Program-made: the position numbers and the translations under genes | Part shown: positions 24,213 through 31,654 of the stretch, piece by piece | Layout of the letters: every line of letters starts with the position of its first letter | Position numbering within the stretch: position 1 is the first letter of the stretch | Notes under the pieces: generated by a model | Databases searched by the model: none | Told to the model about the DNA's origin: nothing | The model's input: the letters and a program-made list of their open reading frames with translations, nothing else | NCBI GenBank assembly: GCA_009778035.1 | Contig: WRKP01000022.1 | Location: forward strand, 1 to 37,880 | DNA: 37,880 nucleotides | Direction of reading: 5' to 3' | Source of the DNA: Planctomycetaceae bacterium | GTDB taxonomy: Bacteria; Planctomycetota; Planctomycetia; Pirellulales; Thermoguttaceae

Positions 24213-25688
24213 ATGTCCCTACGCAAAATCTTCCTCAAACTCCTCAAACAACACAAAACGGAACGGCTCGCCCCTTCCCTCCTCGATTGGGCCGCACATT
24301 TCCTGCCCAAACACTTCAACAAACCGCCATCCACCATGCATCGCTGGCTGGCCGAACAACTCGACCAGTTGCACCACCAACGCGGCACCAAATTGAACAT
24401 CCTCGCTCCCCGAAATTCCGCCAAATCAACGATTGCCGCCCTCGCCTATCCGCTGCACGAAATTCTCACACAACGGGAACCCTATATCTGGATCATCTCC
24501 GATACCATGTCCCAAGCACACACGCATCTCGACAACATCAAGACGGAATTGATGACGAATCCCCTGCTGGCCGATGCCTATCCCGATGCGTGCGGTAAGG
24601 GCAATCTTTGGCATGCCGGGGCAATCCGATTACGCAACGGCGGAGTCATCGAAGCCTACGGCACCGGCCAACAAATACGCGGCAGACGGCGTGCCGAAAA
24701 CAAGCCGACCCTGATGATCTGCGACGATTTGCAAAGCGACCGCCATGCCTTGTCGGAACCCGCACGGCAAAAAAGCCGAAATTGGTTTCACGATGCAATT
24801 CTCAAAGCAGGCTCCCAAAACACGAACGTCATTCACTTGGCGACGGCACTGCATCGGGAAGCGATCGCGATGGAACTGCTGCAAACGCCGGGTTGGCGTT
24901 CCAAAACATTCCGGGCCATCGAACAGTTCCCCAAAAACATGCCGCTTTGGACGGAATGGGAGATGCTGTATATCAACAGGGATGATGCCGACGCATTTTA
25001 CGAAAAAAACCGCACTGCGATGGACGAAGATGCCGTCGTGCTGTGGCCGGAACAGGAATCGCTGTACGATTTGATGAAGATGCGGGTCGAAAGCGGATAC
25101 TCTTCGTTTGAACGGGAAAAACAAAATTCGCCGATCAATCCCGAACTCTGCGAGTTTCCCGAAAAGTATTTTGAGGAACACATTTGGTATGTGCCGAACG
25201 ACGCGGCCAACGGGAACATCGTCGCATCCGCGCTGGCGCTCGATCCGAGCAAGGGCAAGGATGCTGCTTTGGGCGATTATTCGGCATTCATCTACGTTGC
25301 GTTGTGCGAGGATGGCATCTTTTATGTCGATGCGCACTTGGAGCGGTTGCCGATTTCCGAATTGGTGGCCAAGGGCGTCGAACTTTACGCCAAGTATCGT
25401 CCGACGATATTCGGCGTGGAGGCGAATCAGTTTCAGGAGTTGTTATGCGACGAATTTGAGAAACAATTACTGGGTACGGTGTGTTATCCGATTCGCAATA
25501 CGCTCGGCAAGCAGACGCGAATCCGCCGATTGGACAGTTATCTTGCGATGCAACGGCTACGGTTTTGTGCGGATTCTGCTTCGTGTCGGTTGGTGGTGGA
25601 GCAGTTGCGTTCGTTCCCGTTGGCATCGCATGATGACGGCCCGGACGCACTCGAGATGGCCCTTCGCCTGCTCGAAGCCACCCAATGA
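24213..25688 (+). CDS. Phage-type terminase large subunit, complete, without phage neighbours
   Basis: 491 aa. The DNA-packaging motor fold is complete. Walker A is 'LAPRNSAKST' (about 64-73) in the P-R-x-x-A-K-S form typical of TerL; Walker B is 'TLMICDD' (166-172); a preceding 'YGTGQQIRGRRR' fits the conserved R-G-R/K block. The RNase H-like nuclease has 'ALALDPSKGKD' (D344), 'IFGVEANQ' (E403) and 'SHDDGPDALEMAL' (D475/D476/D478). Nothing suggests decay. No portal, capsid, tail or integrase genes are visible in 37.9 kb; a small-subunit-like gene lies 9 kb upstream on the other strand. A TTG at 24165 could extend the frame, but the ATG at 24213 is better. It may be a prophage relic, a domesticated packaging motor or part of a transfer particle. 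Confidence 0.88.
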   Translation: MSLRKIFLKLLKQHKTERLAPSLLDWAAHFLPKHFNKPPSTMHRWLAEQLDQLHHQRGTKLNILAPRNSAKSTIAALAYPLHEILTQREPYIWIISDTMSQAHTHLDNIKTELMTNPLLADAYPDACGKGNLWHAGAIRLRNGGVIEAYGTGQQIRGRRRAENKPTLMICDDLQSDRHALSEPARQKSRNWFHDAILKAGSQNTNVIHLATALHREAIAMELLQTPGWRSKTFRAIEQFPKNMPLWTEWEMLYINRDDADAFYEKNRTAMDEDAVVLWPEQESLYDLMKMRVESGYSSFEREKQNSPINPELCEFPEKYFEEHIWYVPNDAANGNIVASALALDPSKGKDAALGDYSAFIYVALCEDGIFYVDAHLERLPISELVAKGVELYAKYRPTIFGVEANQFQELLCDEFEKQLLGTVCYPIRNTLGKQTRIRRLDSYLAMQRLRFCADSASCRLVVEQLRSFPLASHDDGPDALEMALRLLEATQ

Positions 25689-25690
25689 AA

Positions 25691-25813
25691 CCTCCAAAGA
25701 GCGGGGGGCGTTAGCCCCCCGGTTCCGGGCAGTCGGCTTCGCCGATGCACCCGCCCGGCGGTCGGGTGCCTACCTTGTAATTTGAAATACGCGTTAGCCC
25801 CCCGGTTCCGGGC
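25691..25813. repeat. Composite repeat: family 2 half flanked by a 23-bp direct repeat
   Basis: Positions 25708-25730 and 25791-25813 are identical over 23 bp (GCGTTAGCC ... TTCCGGGC, a family 1 variant). Between them lies a right-hand family 2 half (GTCGGCTTCGCCGA, CCCGGCGGTCGGGTGCCTAC) and a short AT-rich piece. The lysS stop codon falls in the second copy. The arrangement fits insertion or unequal recombination. Confidence 0.75.
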
Positions 25814-27305
25814 GCAGCAGCGGAAACAAGATCACTTCCCGGATTGATGCCGTATCCGTCAGCAGCATACACAAACGATCAATGCCGATACCCAAACCGC
25901 CCGCCGGCGGCATTCCATGACGCATCGCCCGTAAAAAATCCTTGTCCATTCGGGCCATACTTTCCTCCGCTTTTTGGCCTTCGAGTTGCTGGCCGAACAA
26001 CTCCGCCTGCAAATCCGGGTCGTTCAATTCCGTATACGCATTCGCAAGTTCCATCCCCTGCACGAACAACTCGAACCGCTCCGCGATGTGCGGCTGTTCC
26101 CGTTTCCGTTTGGTCAACGGGCAAATGCTTGCCGGATAATCCATCACAAAAGTCGGATTCTGCAGGTGCTGCTCGACTTTTTCCTCAAAAATGTCGTTCT
26201 TCACCAAATCCGAATGCTTGCCGGAAACATCCAACTTCAGCGACTTGCCGTACGCAATGACGGCGGCCGAGTCCGTCGGGTCGATGCCGGTGTGTTCGGC
26301 AATCAGCGAATCATAAGTCCGTCGGGCAAACGGCGGCGTAAAATCAATTTCCGTACCATTCCAAGGGATGACATAGTTCGCCCCGTTGCCGCGAACATCT
26401 ACGGCACCCAGCGCATCCAGCACGATTTTCTCCGTCAAATCCATCATTGCCAGGTAATCGCCGTAGGCTTGATACAGTTCCAGCATCGTGAATTCCGGGT
26501 TATGCCGTTGGCTGATTCCTTCGTTGCGGTAAACTCTGCCGAGTTCATAGACGCGTTCCATTCCGCCGACGAGCAGGCGTTTAAGATGCAGTTCCAACGC
26601 GATCCGCAAAACGAGCGGAATGTCCAACGCGTTGTGATGCGTCTCAAAAGGCTTCGCGGCAGCACCGCCGGCGATCGTATGAAGCGTCGGGCCTTCGACT
26701 TCGACGAACCCTTCCGCGGCAAGCGTACTGCGGACGGATTGGATGATTTTCGACCGGCGGAGCATCCGCTCCAGGACGCCGTCGGTATGGATGAGGTCGA
26801 CGTAGCGCATTCGGCCACGCAATTCAGGATCGTTGAGACCGTGAAACTTATCGGGCGGCGTGTCGATAGATTTCGTCAGGAACGTCAGTTTCGTGGCGGC
26901 AATGGATAATTCGCCGGTTCGTGTCCGCATCAATTCGCCGTCGATGCCGATGATGTCGCCGAGGTCAAGGCATTGAGCGAGTTCCCAATTTTGTTCGCCG
27001 ACTTGATTGCTGCCGATGAGGATTTGAATTTTTCCCGACCAATCCCAGAGGTCGATGAAAATCAGTTTCCCTTTTTTGCGTTGGAGGACGATTCGCCCGG
27101 CGGCACGGACTTTCGGGCCGGTCGATTGCTGCGTCGTTTCATCGAGAATGATTTGATTTTCCATCGCCCGGATCGTCCCGATGGCGGAATGGTCATCGAA
27201 TCGTTGTCCCCAGGGATCGCATCCGAGTTCTTCGATTTTGCGGAGTTTTTCGCGTCGTGCTGCTTCGAGGACGACGCCGGTGCCTGTTGGTTCTTCTTTT
27301 GCCAT
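25794..27305 (-). CDS. lysS: Lysyl-tRNA synthetase, class II
   Basis: 503 aa, normal length. It charges tRNA-Lys. The N-terminal OB-fold anticodon-binding domain ('KVRAAGRIVLQRKKGKLIFI') is followed by the class II core: motif 1 around 'FVEVEGPTLHTIAGGAAAKP', motif 2 'YELGRVYRNEGISQRHNPEF', motif 3 'AGGLGIGIDRLCMLLTDTAS'. All intact. The ATG at 27305 starts MAKEEPTGTG; upstream in-frame sequence is repeat DNA. The C-terminal 'PEPGG' and its TAA are read from a family 1-type repeat arm. It lies downstream of rplN-rplX on the same strand, separated by a 232-bp repeat-filled gap. Confidence 0.96.
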   Translation of the reverse strand: MAKEEPTGTGVVLEAARREKLRKIEELGCDPWGQRFDDHSAIGTIRAMENQIILDETTQQSTGPKVRAAGRIVLQRKKGKLIFIDLWDWSGKIQILIGSNQVGEQNWELAQCLDLGDIIGIDGELMRTRTGELSIAATKLTFLTKSIDTPPDKFHGLNDPELRGRMRYVDLIHTDGVLERMLRRSKIIQSVRSTLAAEGFVEVEGPTLHTIAGGAAAKPFETHHNALDIPLVLRIALELHLKRLLVGGMERVYELGRVYRNEGISQRHNPEFTMLELYQAYGDYLAMMDLTEKIVLDALGAVDVRGNGANYVIPWNGTEIDFTPPFARRTYDSLIAEHTGIDPTDSAAVIAYGKSLKLDVSGKHSDLVKNDIFEEKVEQHLQNPTFVMDYPASICPLTKRKREQPHIAERFELFVQGMELANAYTELNDPDLQAELFGQQLEGQKAEESMARMDKDFLRAMRHGMPPAGGLGIGIDRLCMLLTDTASIREVILFPLLRPEPGG

Positions 27306-27321
27306 AAGATTGGTTTCACAA

Positions 27322-27500
27322 TAGGTAGGTTTTCGACCACCGGACGACACACAAGGTAGGTTGTCGACCGCCGGGCGACAACACACTCATGAGCCAGGGG
27401 CACTACTCATGAGCCGGGGGCGTCAGCCCCCGGGTTCCATCCCCCGGGTCCGCCCCGAACTCACCGGGGGGCTCACGCCCCCCGCTCTTGCGCTGATGCT
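27322..27500. repeat. Degenerate family 2 and family 1 arms between lysS and rplX
   Basis: GGTAGGTTTTCGACCACCGG and AGGTAGGTTGTCGACCGCCG (family 2 left arms) are followed by family 1-like arms where GCGCAAGAGC is replaced by ACTCATGAGC, then GGGGGCGTCAGCCCCCGGG and GGGGGGCTCACGCCCCCC. Loose CTCTTGCG(C/A) units continue to about 27530. No gene is seen in 27306-27537. Confidence 0.7.
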
Positions 27501-27537
27501 CTTGCGATCATGTCTTGCGCTGATGCTTGCTCGTCCT

Positions 27538-27894
27538 TTACTTCTTAACCCGAGCGGGCGAAACTTGGCTGATGTCGGCACCGCATTTTTTGCAGACGCG
27601 GAATTTCGCCCCATCTTCGGCGAATCGGGCGCCGACTCGAGTCGGCTTGCCGCATTTTTGGCAGACGACCTGCACATTGGACATCGCGATCGGCATTTCC
27701 ATCGAGAGCATTCCGCCGCGGGGATTCCGGCGACTGCGACGCACCGCTTTTTGGACCACGTTCACACCCTCGACCGTTACTTTGCCCTTCTCTTTATCGA
27801 CGGACAGTACGCGATACCGTTTGTCGCGGGTTGCGGCCTTATTCCGGCTCGCGCCCGACAATATGATTACCAAATCGTCTTTCTTAACTCGCAT
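27538..27894 (-). CDS. rplX: 50S ribosomal protein L24
   Basis: 118 aa. The KOW motif is at the N-terminus ('MRVKKDDLVIILSGASRNKA'), followed by 'VTVEGVNVVQKAVRRS' and 'GGMLSMEMPIAMSNVQVVCQ', the usual L24 order. Two C-x-x-C pairs ('CQKCGKP' and 'CKKCGAD') in the C-terminal part could hold zinc, as in some bacterial L24. L24 starts assembly of the large subunit. It lies 20 bp downstream of rplN, but no L5, S14 or S8 genes follow as they do in the usual spc operon. Confidence 0.94.
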   Translation of the reverse strand: MRVKKDDLVIILSGASRNKAATRDKRYRVLSVDKEKGKVTVEGVNVVQKAVRRSRRNPRGGMLSMEMPIAMSNVQVVCQKCGKPTRVGARFAEDGAKFRVCKKCGADISQVSPARVKK

Positions 27895-27914
27895 GATTGT
27901 TTGACTCGCTAAAC

Positions 27915-28325
27915 TTATACTACTTCGCTCGCAAGGCTTATGATTTTCACAAACCCTTCTTCGCCCTGGGCTTTGCCTTTTGCTTTCCGCTTCCCGTCTT
28001 TACCTCGCAATTCCCTCGCGACGGCACCGAAAACACGGGTCCCGATCGGATTTCGGTTGTTGTCGATGAGCACGGCGGCATTGGAATCGAATTTCACATA
28101 ACTGCCGTCTTCGCGTCGGGCTGCTTTTTTGGTGCGGACGATCACGGCTTTGACAACGGACCCTTTTTTGATATTACTGCCGGGAATGACGGACTTTACG
28201 GAGCAGACGATGACATCGCCGAGTCCGGCGAAGCGCCTGCGAGTACCGCCGAGAACTTTGACGCACATAAGTTCTTTCGCGCCGGTGTTATCCGCAACAT
28301 TCAATCGGGTCTGCATCTGGATCAT
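27915..28325 (-). CDS. rplN: 50S ribosomal protein L14, with C-terminal insertion
   Basis: 136 aa against about 122 in most bacteria. The core is standard ('[20 protein letters not shown]', '[13 protein letters not shown]', '[20 protein letters not shown]', '[16 protein letters not shown]', '[12 protein letters not shown]'). The extra length is a Lys/Gly-rich insert at about residues 108-122 ([17 protein letters not shown]) where E. coli has only SEK. L14 forms part of the subunit interface, so the insert may reach toward 16S rRNA. The gene heads a two-gene unit with rplX and has its own strong promoter. The usual upstream neighbour S17 is absent. Confidence 0.95.
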   Translation of the reverse strand: MIQMQTRLNVADNTGAKELMCVKVLGGTRRRFAGLGDVIVCSVKSVIPGSNIKKGSVVKAVIVRTKKAARREDGSYVKFDSNAAVLIDNNRNPIGTRVFGAVARELRGKDGKRKAKGKAQGEEGFVKIISLASEVV

Positions 28326-28374
28326 GGTGACTCTGCCGCAAAAAATTCCTGCTCACGTCGTGAATTATGCCGTA

Positions 28375-28402
28375 ATTATAGTGTTCCCCATGGGATTGTC
28401 AA
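28375..28402 (-). promoter_or_regulatory. Consensus promoter of rplN-rplX
   Basis: Minus-strand TTGACA (28397-28402), 16 bp, TATAAT (28375-28380): perfect in both boxes, the strongest promoter in the window. Leader about 43 nt. Confidence 0.75.
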
Positions 28403-28449
28403 GTCCCGGGAATTGTTGCGAACGTGCGAAAGGAGGAGTTTGGCTGCGG

Positions 28450-28585
28450 AAGGTAGGTTGCCGACCGCCGGGCGGCAACTGCGGCTTGCCGCATTTTGAA
28501 TCCTCCGGTCGGCTATCGCCGACGCAGTCGCCCGGCGGTCGACTGCCTACCTTTGTGCACCCGGATGGCGGTCGGCAACCTACCC
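28450..28585. repeat. Family 2 palindromic repeat with an extra third arm
   Basis: Left arm AGGTAGGTTGCCGACCGCCG, centre GCGGCTTGCCGCATTTTGAA, right arm CGGCGGTCGACTGCCTACCT, then an additional GCGGTCGGCAACCTACCC arm. With the two flanking promoters it fills the 328-bp gap between divergent rplN and the sigma factor gene. Confidence 0.85.
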
Positions 28586-28590
28586 TGCGA

Positions 28591-28619
28591 TTGCACAAAC
28601 TTGCTCTGGATAGTATAAA
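28591..28619 (+). promoter_or_regulatory. Promoter of the ECF sigma factor gene
   Basis: TTGCAC (28591-28596), 17 bp, TATAAA (28614-28619); leader about 28 nt to the ATG at 28654. Confidence 0.6.
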
Positions 28620-28653
28620 ATAAAGCCGTTCGCGAACCGGAACGCCCGAAACC

Positions 28654-29256
28654 ATGAATCAAACCGCGTATGACACGAATATCCGATTGATGCTTGCCGT
28701 CCAAAAGGATGATGCGTCGGCATTTGAAGAACTTATGTTCCGATTTCAAGGACGCGTTCAATCGCTTTTTCGGCATCTGCTCGGCAACCGGGAAATGGCG
28801 GAAGATTTGACGCAAGATGTCTTCCTCCGGGTATTCAGGGCTCGCAAAACCTATCATCCCAAAGCGAAATTCACCACTTGGCTCTTCACGATTGCGAATA
28901 ACGTTGCCGTTACCCAACTGCGAAAACAGCAACGCAAGCCGGAAAAGCAATTTGGGAAGTCGGCCAGCGACACGCATTCGGAATTGGCGGTGAATCCTGC
29001 CGAAACCATTGCGGCGAAAAGCGAAATGATGCCTGCTCGGCAACTCGACAAGACTGAACTTCGGGAAACTGTTCGGCTGGCCATCGAGGCTTTGAATGAA
29101 CGGCAGCGGATGGCGGTATTGTTAAATCGTTTTGAGGGAATGAGTTATGCGGAGATTGCCGACGTGATGCAATTATCGCCGCAGGCGGTGAAGTCGTTGC
29201 TTTGCCGAGCGCATATTCAGCTTCGCAACCTGCTGCAGCAGTACGTGCAGCCGTAG
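28654..29256 (+). CDS. ECF-type RNA polymerase sigma factor
   Basis: 200 aa. Region 2 spans about residues 20-95 ('DDASAFEELMFRFQGRVQSL', 'NREMAEDLTQDVFLRVFRAR', 'KFTTWLFTIANNVAVTQLRK') and region 4 about 140-195 ('RLAIEALNERQRMAVLLNRF', 'GMSYAEIADVMQLSPQAVKS', then 'LLCRAHIQLRNLL'). No region 3 and no extra C-terminal domain. The linker (about 95-135) is somewhat long. No anti-sigma factor gene is adjacent, so how it is controlled is not visible here. It lies alone between repeat elements. Confidence 0.9.
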   Translation: MNQTAYDTNIRLMLAVQKDDASAFEELMFRFQGRVQSLFRHLLGNREMAEDLTQDVFLRVFRARKTYHPKAKFTTWLFTIANNVAVTQLRKQQRKPEKQFGKSASDTHSELAVNPAETIAAKSEMMPARQLDKTELRETVRLAIEALNERQRMAVLLNRFEGMSYAEIADVMQLSPQAVKSLLCRAHIQLRNLLQQYVQP

Positions 29257-29287
29257 ATGCGAGTGTACGGGGCGAGTCGCGTGCGAC

Positions 29288-29403
29288 AGGTAGGTTGCCG
29301 ACCGCCGGGCGGCAACTGCGACAGAGCCGATGTCTTGGCCGCATTTTGAACTTTCCGGTCGGCTATCGCCGACGCACCCGCCCGGCGGTCGGCTGCCTAC
29401 CTT
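29288..29403. repeat. Family 2 palindromic repeat, full copy
   Basis: AGGTAGGTTGCCGACCGCCG at the left, CGGCGGTCGGCTGCCTACCT at the right; the centre is lengthened by ACAGAGCCGATGTCTTGG relative to other copies. It lies between the sigma factor gene and rplM. Confidence 0.85.
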
Positions 29404-29505
29404 CCGCGGGGCTGATCTTCACGTTGGCTCGCTCCCGCACCCCCTTTAATTACCGGAAAAATGCGATAAAATGGCACGCAACCGAAGTGGGTGATAAAAC
29501 GAGCG

Positions 29506-29952
29506 ATGACTACTCAAAAAACTTACATGGCAAAGCCCGGCGAAGTGCCGCAAAATTGGCACCTCGTCGATGCTTCAGATAAAATCGTCGGACGACTGGC
29601 AAGCGAAATCGCTATGATCCTCATGGGGAAACACCGACCTACCTACACCCCACACGTCGATACCGGCGACTACGTCATCGTTACAAATGTCGATAAAGTT
29701 GTCTTCACCGGAAAAAAACTCGACCAAAAACGCTATACCTGGTATACCGGCTACGGCGGACTCCGCGTCGAAACCGCTCGCGAACGCTTTGAACGCTATC
29801 CCGAACGCATCTTCACCGAGGCCGTCCGAAGAATGCTCCCCAAAAATAAACTCGCGACCAAAATGCTGGCAAAACTCAAAGTCTACAAAAGCGGAGAACA
29901 GCATCCCCATCAGGCACAACAACCCCAAATACTCGAACTGGAAACGAAATAG
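29506..29952 (+). CDS. rplM: 50S ribosomal protein L13
   Basis: 148 aa. Standard L13 blocks: 'NWHLVDASDKIVGRLASEIA', 'MGKHRPTYTPHVDTGDYVIV', 'GKKLDQKRYTWYTGYGGLR', 'AVRRMLPKNKLATKMLAKLK' and 'YKSGEQHPHQAQQP'. L13 is an early-binding large-subunit protein. The ATG at 29506 (MTTQKTYMAKPG) is preferred over a start 5 codons upstream; MAKPGE could also be an internal start. It is followed after 9 bp by rpsI, the widespread L13-S9 operon. Confidence 0.96.
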   Translation: MTTQKTYMAKPGEVPQNWHLVDASDKIVGRLASEIAMILMGKHRPTYTPHVDTGDYVIVTNVDKVVFTGKKLDQKRYTWYTGYGGLRVETARERFERYPERIFTEAVRRMLPKNKLATKMLAKLKVYKSGEQHPHQAQQPQILELETK

Positions 29953-29961
29953 GCAGGCATC

Positions 29962-30387
29962 ATGGTAAAATTCGGCAATCATCTCATCGAAGGAAACGGA
30001 AAAAGTGATCATCTCGGCACCGGCCGCCGGAAAGCGTCCGTCGCCCGTGTCCGCGTTCGGCCCGGAAGCGGACAAATCAGCATCAATGCCCGGGAACTCG
30101 ATGACTATTTCAAGACCACACAACTGCGGAATACCGTCCTGGCTCCGATTATTCTCACGGGGAAAGAAGGAGCACTTGACGTCCTCATCCAAGTCGAGGG
30201 CGGCGGAACGACCGGACAGGCCGATGCCTGCAAGTTGGGCATTGCCCGGGCGATCAAGCGATTTGATCCCGAGGCGGAAGCGGCACTTCGGGAACACCAA
30301 CTCCTGACACGCGATGCCAGGGAAGTCGAACGCAAAAAATACGGACTCCGAAAAGCACGAAAAGGCACCCAGTTCTCGAAACGGTAA
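29962..30387 (+). CDS. rpsI: 30S ribosomal protein S9
   Basis: 141 aa. 'GTGRRKASVARVRVRPGSGQ' opens the core, then 'LDVLIQVEGGGTTGQADACK', 'LGIARAIKRFDPEAEAALRE', 'LTRDAREVERKKYGLRKARK' and the conserved basic tail ending 'QFSKR', which reaches the P-site tRNA. A ~18-residue N-terminal extension precedes the core. It is translated with rplM. Confidence 0.96.
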   Translation: MVKFGNHLIEGNGKSDHLGTGRRKASVARVRVRPGSGQISINARELDDYFKTTQLRNTVLAPIILTGKEGALDVLIQVEGGGTTGQADACKLGIARAIKRFDPEAEAALREHQLLTRDAREVERKKYGLRKARKGTQFSKR

Positions 30388-30395
30388 GTGCTGGC

Positions 30396-30602
30396 AAGGT
30401 GGGTTGCCGACCTTGTGCGATTCGGTTGCTGAAGGTAGGTTGCCGACCGCCGGGCGGCAACTGCGGTACTCCGCACATTGAACCTTCCGGTCGGCTTACG
30501 CCGACGCAGTCGCCCGGCGGTCGACTGCCTACCTTAACGAGAGCCTCCCAAGTCGGCTCACGCCGATGCGCCCGTTGCCTACCTTAGCGAGCATCCTACC
30601 TT
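30396..30602. repeat. Family 2 repeat cluster
   Basis: A partial left arm (AAGGTGGGTTGCCGACC) is followed by a full copy at 30432-30535 and degenerate right arms (GTCGGCTCACGCCGATGCGC, GTTGCCTACCTT, ATCCTACCTT). It fills the gap between rpsI and ribF; I see no gene or clear promoter in it. Confidence 0.8.
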
Positions 30603-30626
30603 GCGTCCCCCGTCGTTGTGCATCCT

Positions 30627-31571
30627 ATGCAAATCATCACGCAACTGACAGCGTTTCCCGATATTTTAAGAAACGGTGCCATCAGCATCGGCAAATTTGA
30701 CGGGATGCACTTCGGACATTCGCAGATCGTCGAACGCCTCAAATTTCAGGCACAAACGCGTCAAATTCCGGCAATTCTCGTCACGTTCGAGCCGCATCCG
30801 GCCGCGGTGCTCCAGCCGGATGCCGACTTGCGGCCCATTTGCACCCTCGAACGGAAAATTGAGTTGATCCGCCAAGAGAACCGCCAACGGCAAATTGATG
30901 CGGTCGTTGTCATCACGCCGACGCCCGAATTTTTGCAGCAAAGTGCGGAGATATTTTTCCGCGAAACCATCCGAAATCTGTTTCGGGCACAGGTGGTGTT
31001 GTCGGGCAGGGATTTTTCGTTTGGCCGCGGCCGATCTGGCACGCCGGATACGATTCGGCAATTTGGCCAGCAGGCGGGAATCGACGTCGAAATTGTCGAG
31101 CCCGTACGGGTTGGTACGGGCGCGGCCCGGCGGGCGATCTCGAGTTCTTGGATTCGCCAGTTGCTGCAAGAGGGGGAAATCGGGCAGGCCAATGAATTGA
31201 TGCCGAATCCCTATCGGATGACGGGCACGGTGGTTTCGGGCGAACGGCGTGGCCGGACGCTGGGGTTCCCGACGGCCAATTTTGAGAATGTGCAAACGAT
31301 CTTGCCCAAGGACGGCGTCTACGCGACGGCAACTTGGATTGCCGGCAAGCGGTATGGTTCGACGACGCATATTGGGGCTAATGTGACGTTTGGCGTGATG
31401 TCGGCGAGGATAGAGACGTTTGTGCATGATTTTTCGGGCGACCTGTATGGCGAGCGGATTTCGATTGATTTTTTATCGTATCTTCGCGGGTCGAAGCGGT
31501 TTGATTCGGCGGATGCGTTGATTCGGCAGATGCGCGAGGATGTTTTGCGTAGCCGGACGTTCACGCAATGA
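30627..31571 (+). CDS. ribF: Bifunctional riboflavin kinase / FAD synthetase
   Basis: 314 aa. The N-terminal nucleotidyltransferase domain ('AISIGKFDGMHFGHSQIVER', 'SGRDFSFGRGRSGTPDTIRQ', 'ISSSWIRQLLQEGEIGQANE') adenylylates FMN to FAD. The C-terminal kinase domain ('GRTLGFPTANFENVQTILPK', 'DGVYATATWIAGKRYGS', 'FVHDFSGDLYGERISIDFLS') makes FMN from riboflavin. Both look intact. ATG 30627 is chosen over the GTG nine bases upstream. The stop overlaps an ATG (ATGA) that opens the frame of the GH57 gene. Confidence 0.95.
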   Translation: MQIITQLTAFPDILRNGAISIGKFDGMHFGHSQIVERLKFQAQTRQIPAILVTFEPHPAAVLQPDADLRPICTLERKIELIRQENRQRQIDAVVVITPTPEFLQQSAEIFFRETIRNLFRAQVVLSGRDFSFGRGRSGTPDTIRQFGQQAGIDVEIVEPVRVGTGAARRAISSSWIRQLLQEGEIGQANELMPNPYRMTGTVVSGERRGRTLGFPTANFENVQTILPKDGVYATATWIAGKRYGSTTHIGANVTFGVMSARIETFVHDFSGDLYGERISIDFLSYLRGSKRFDSADALIRQMREDVLRSRTFTQ

Positions 31572-31654
31572 CGCAAATAAAACTCATGAAACGCCCAAAA
31601 CCTGCCGATTATGCGGTTACGTTTTCACGTCATCTGAAAAACCCCCCCCCTTAC

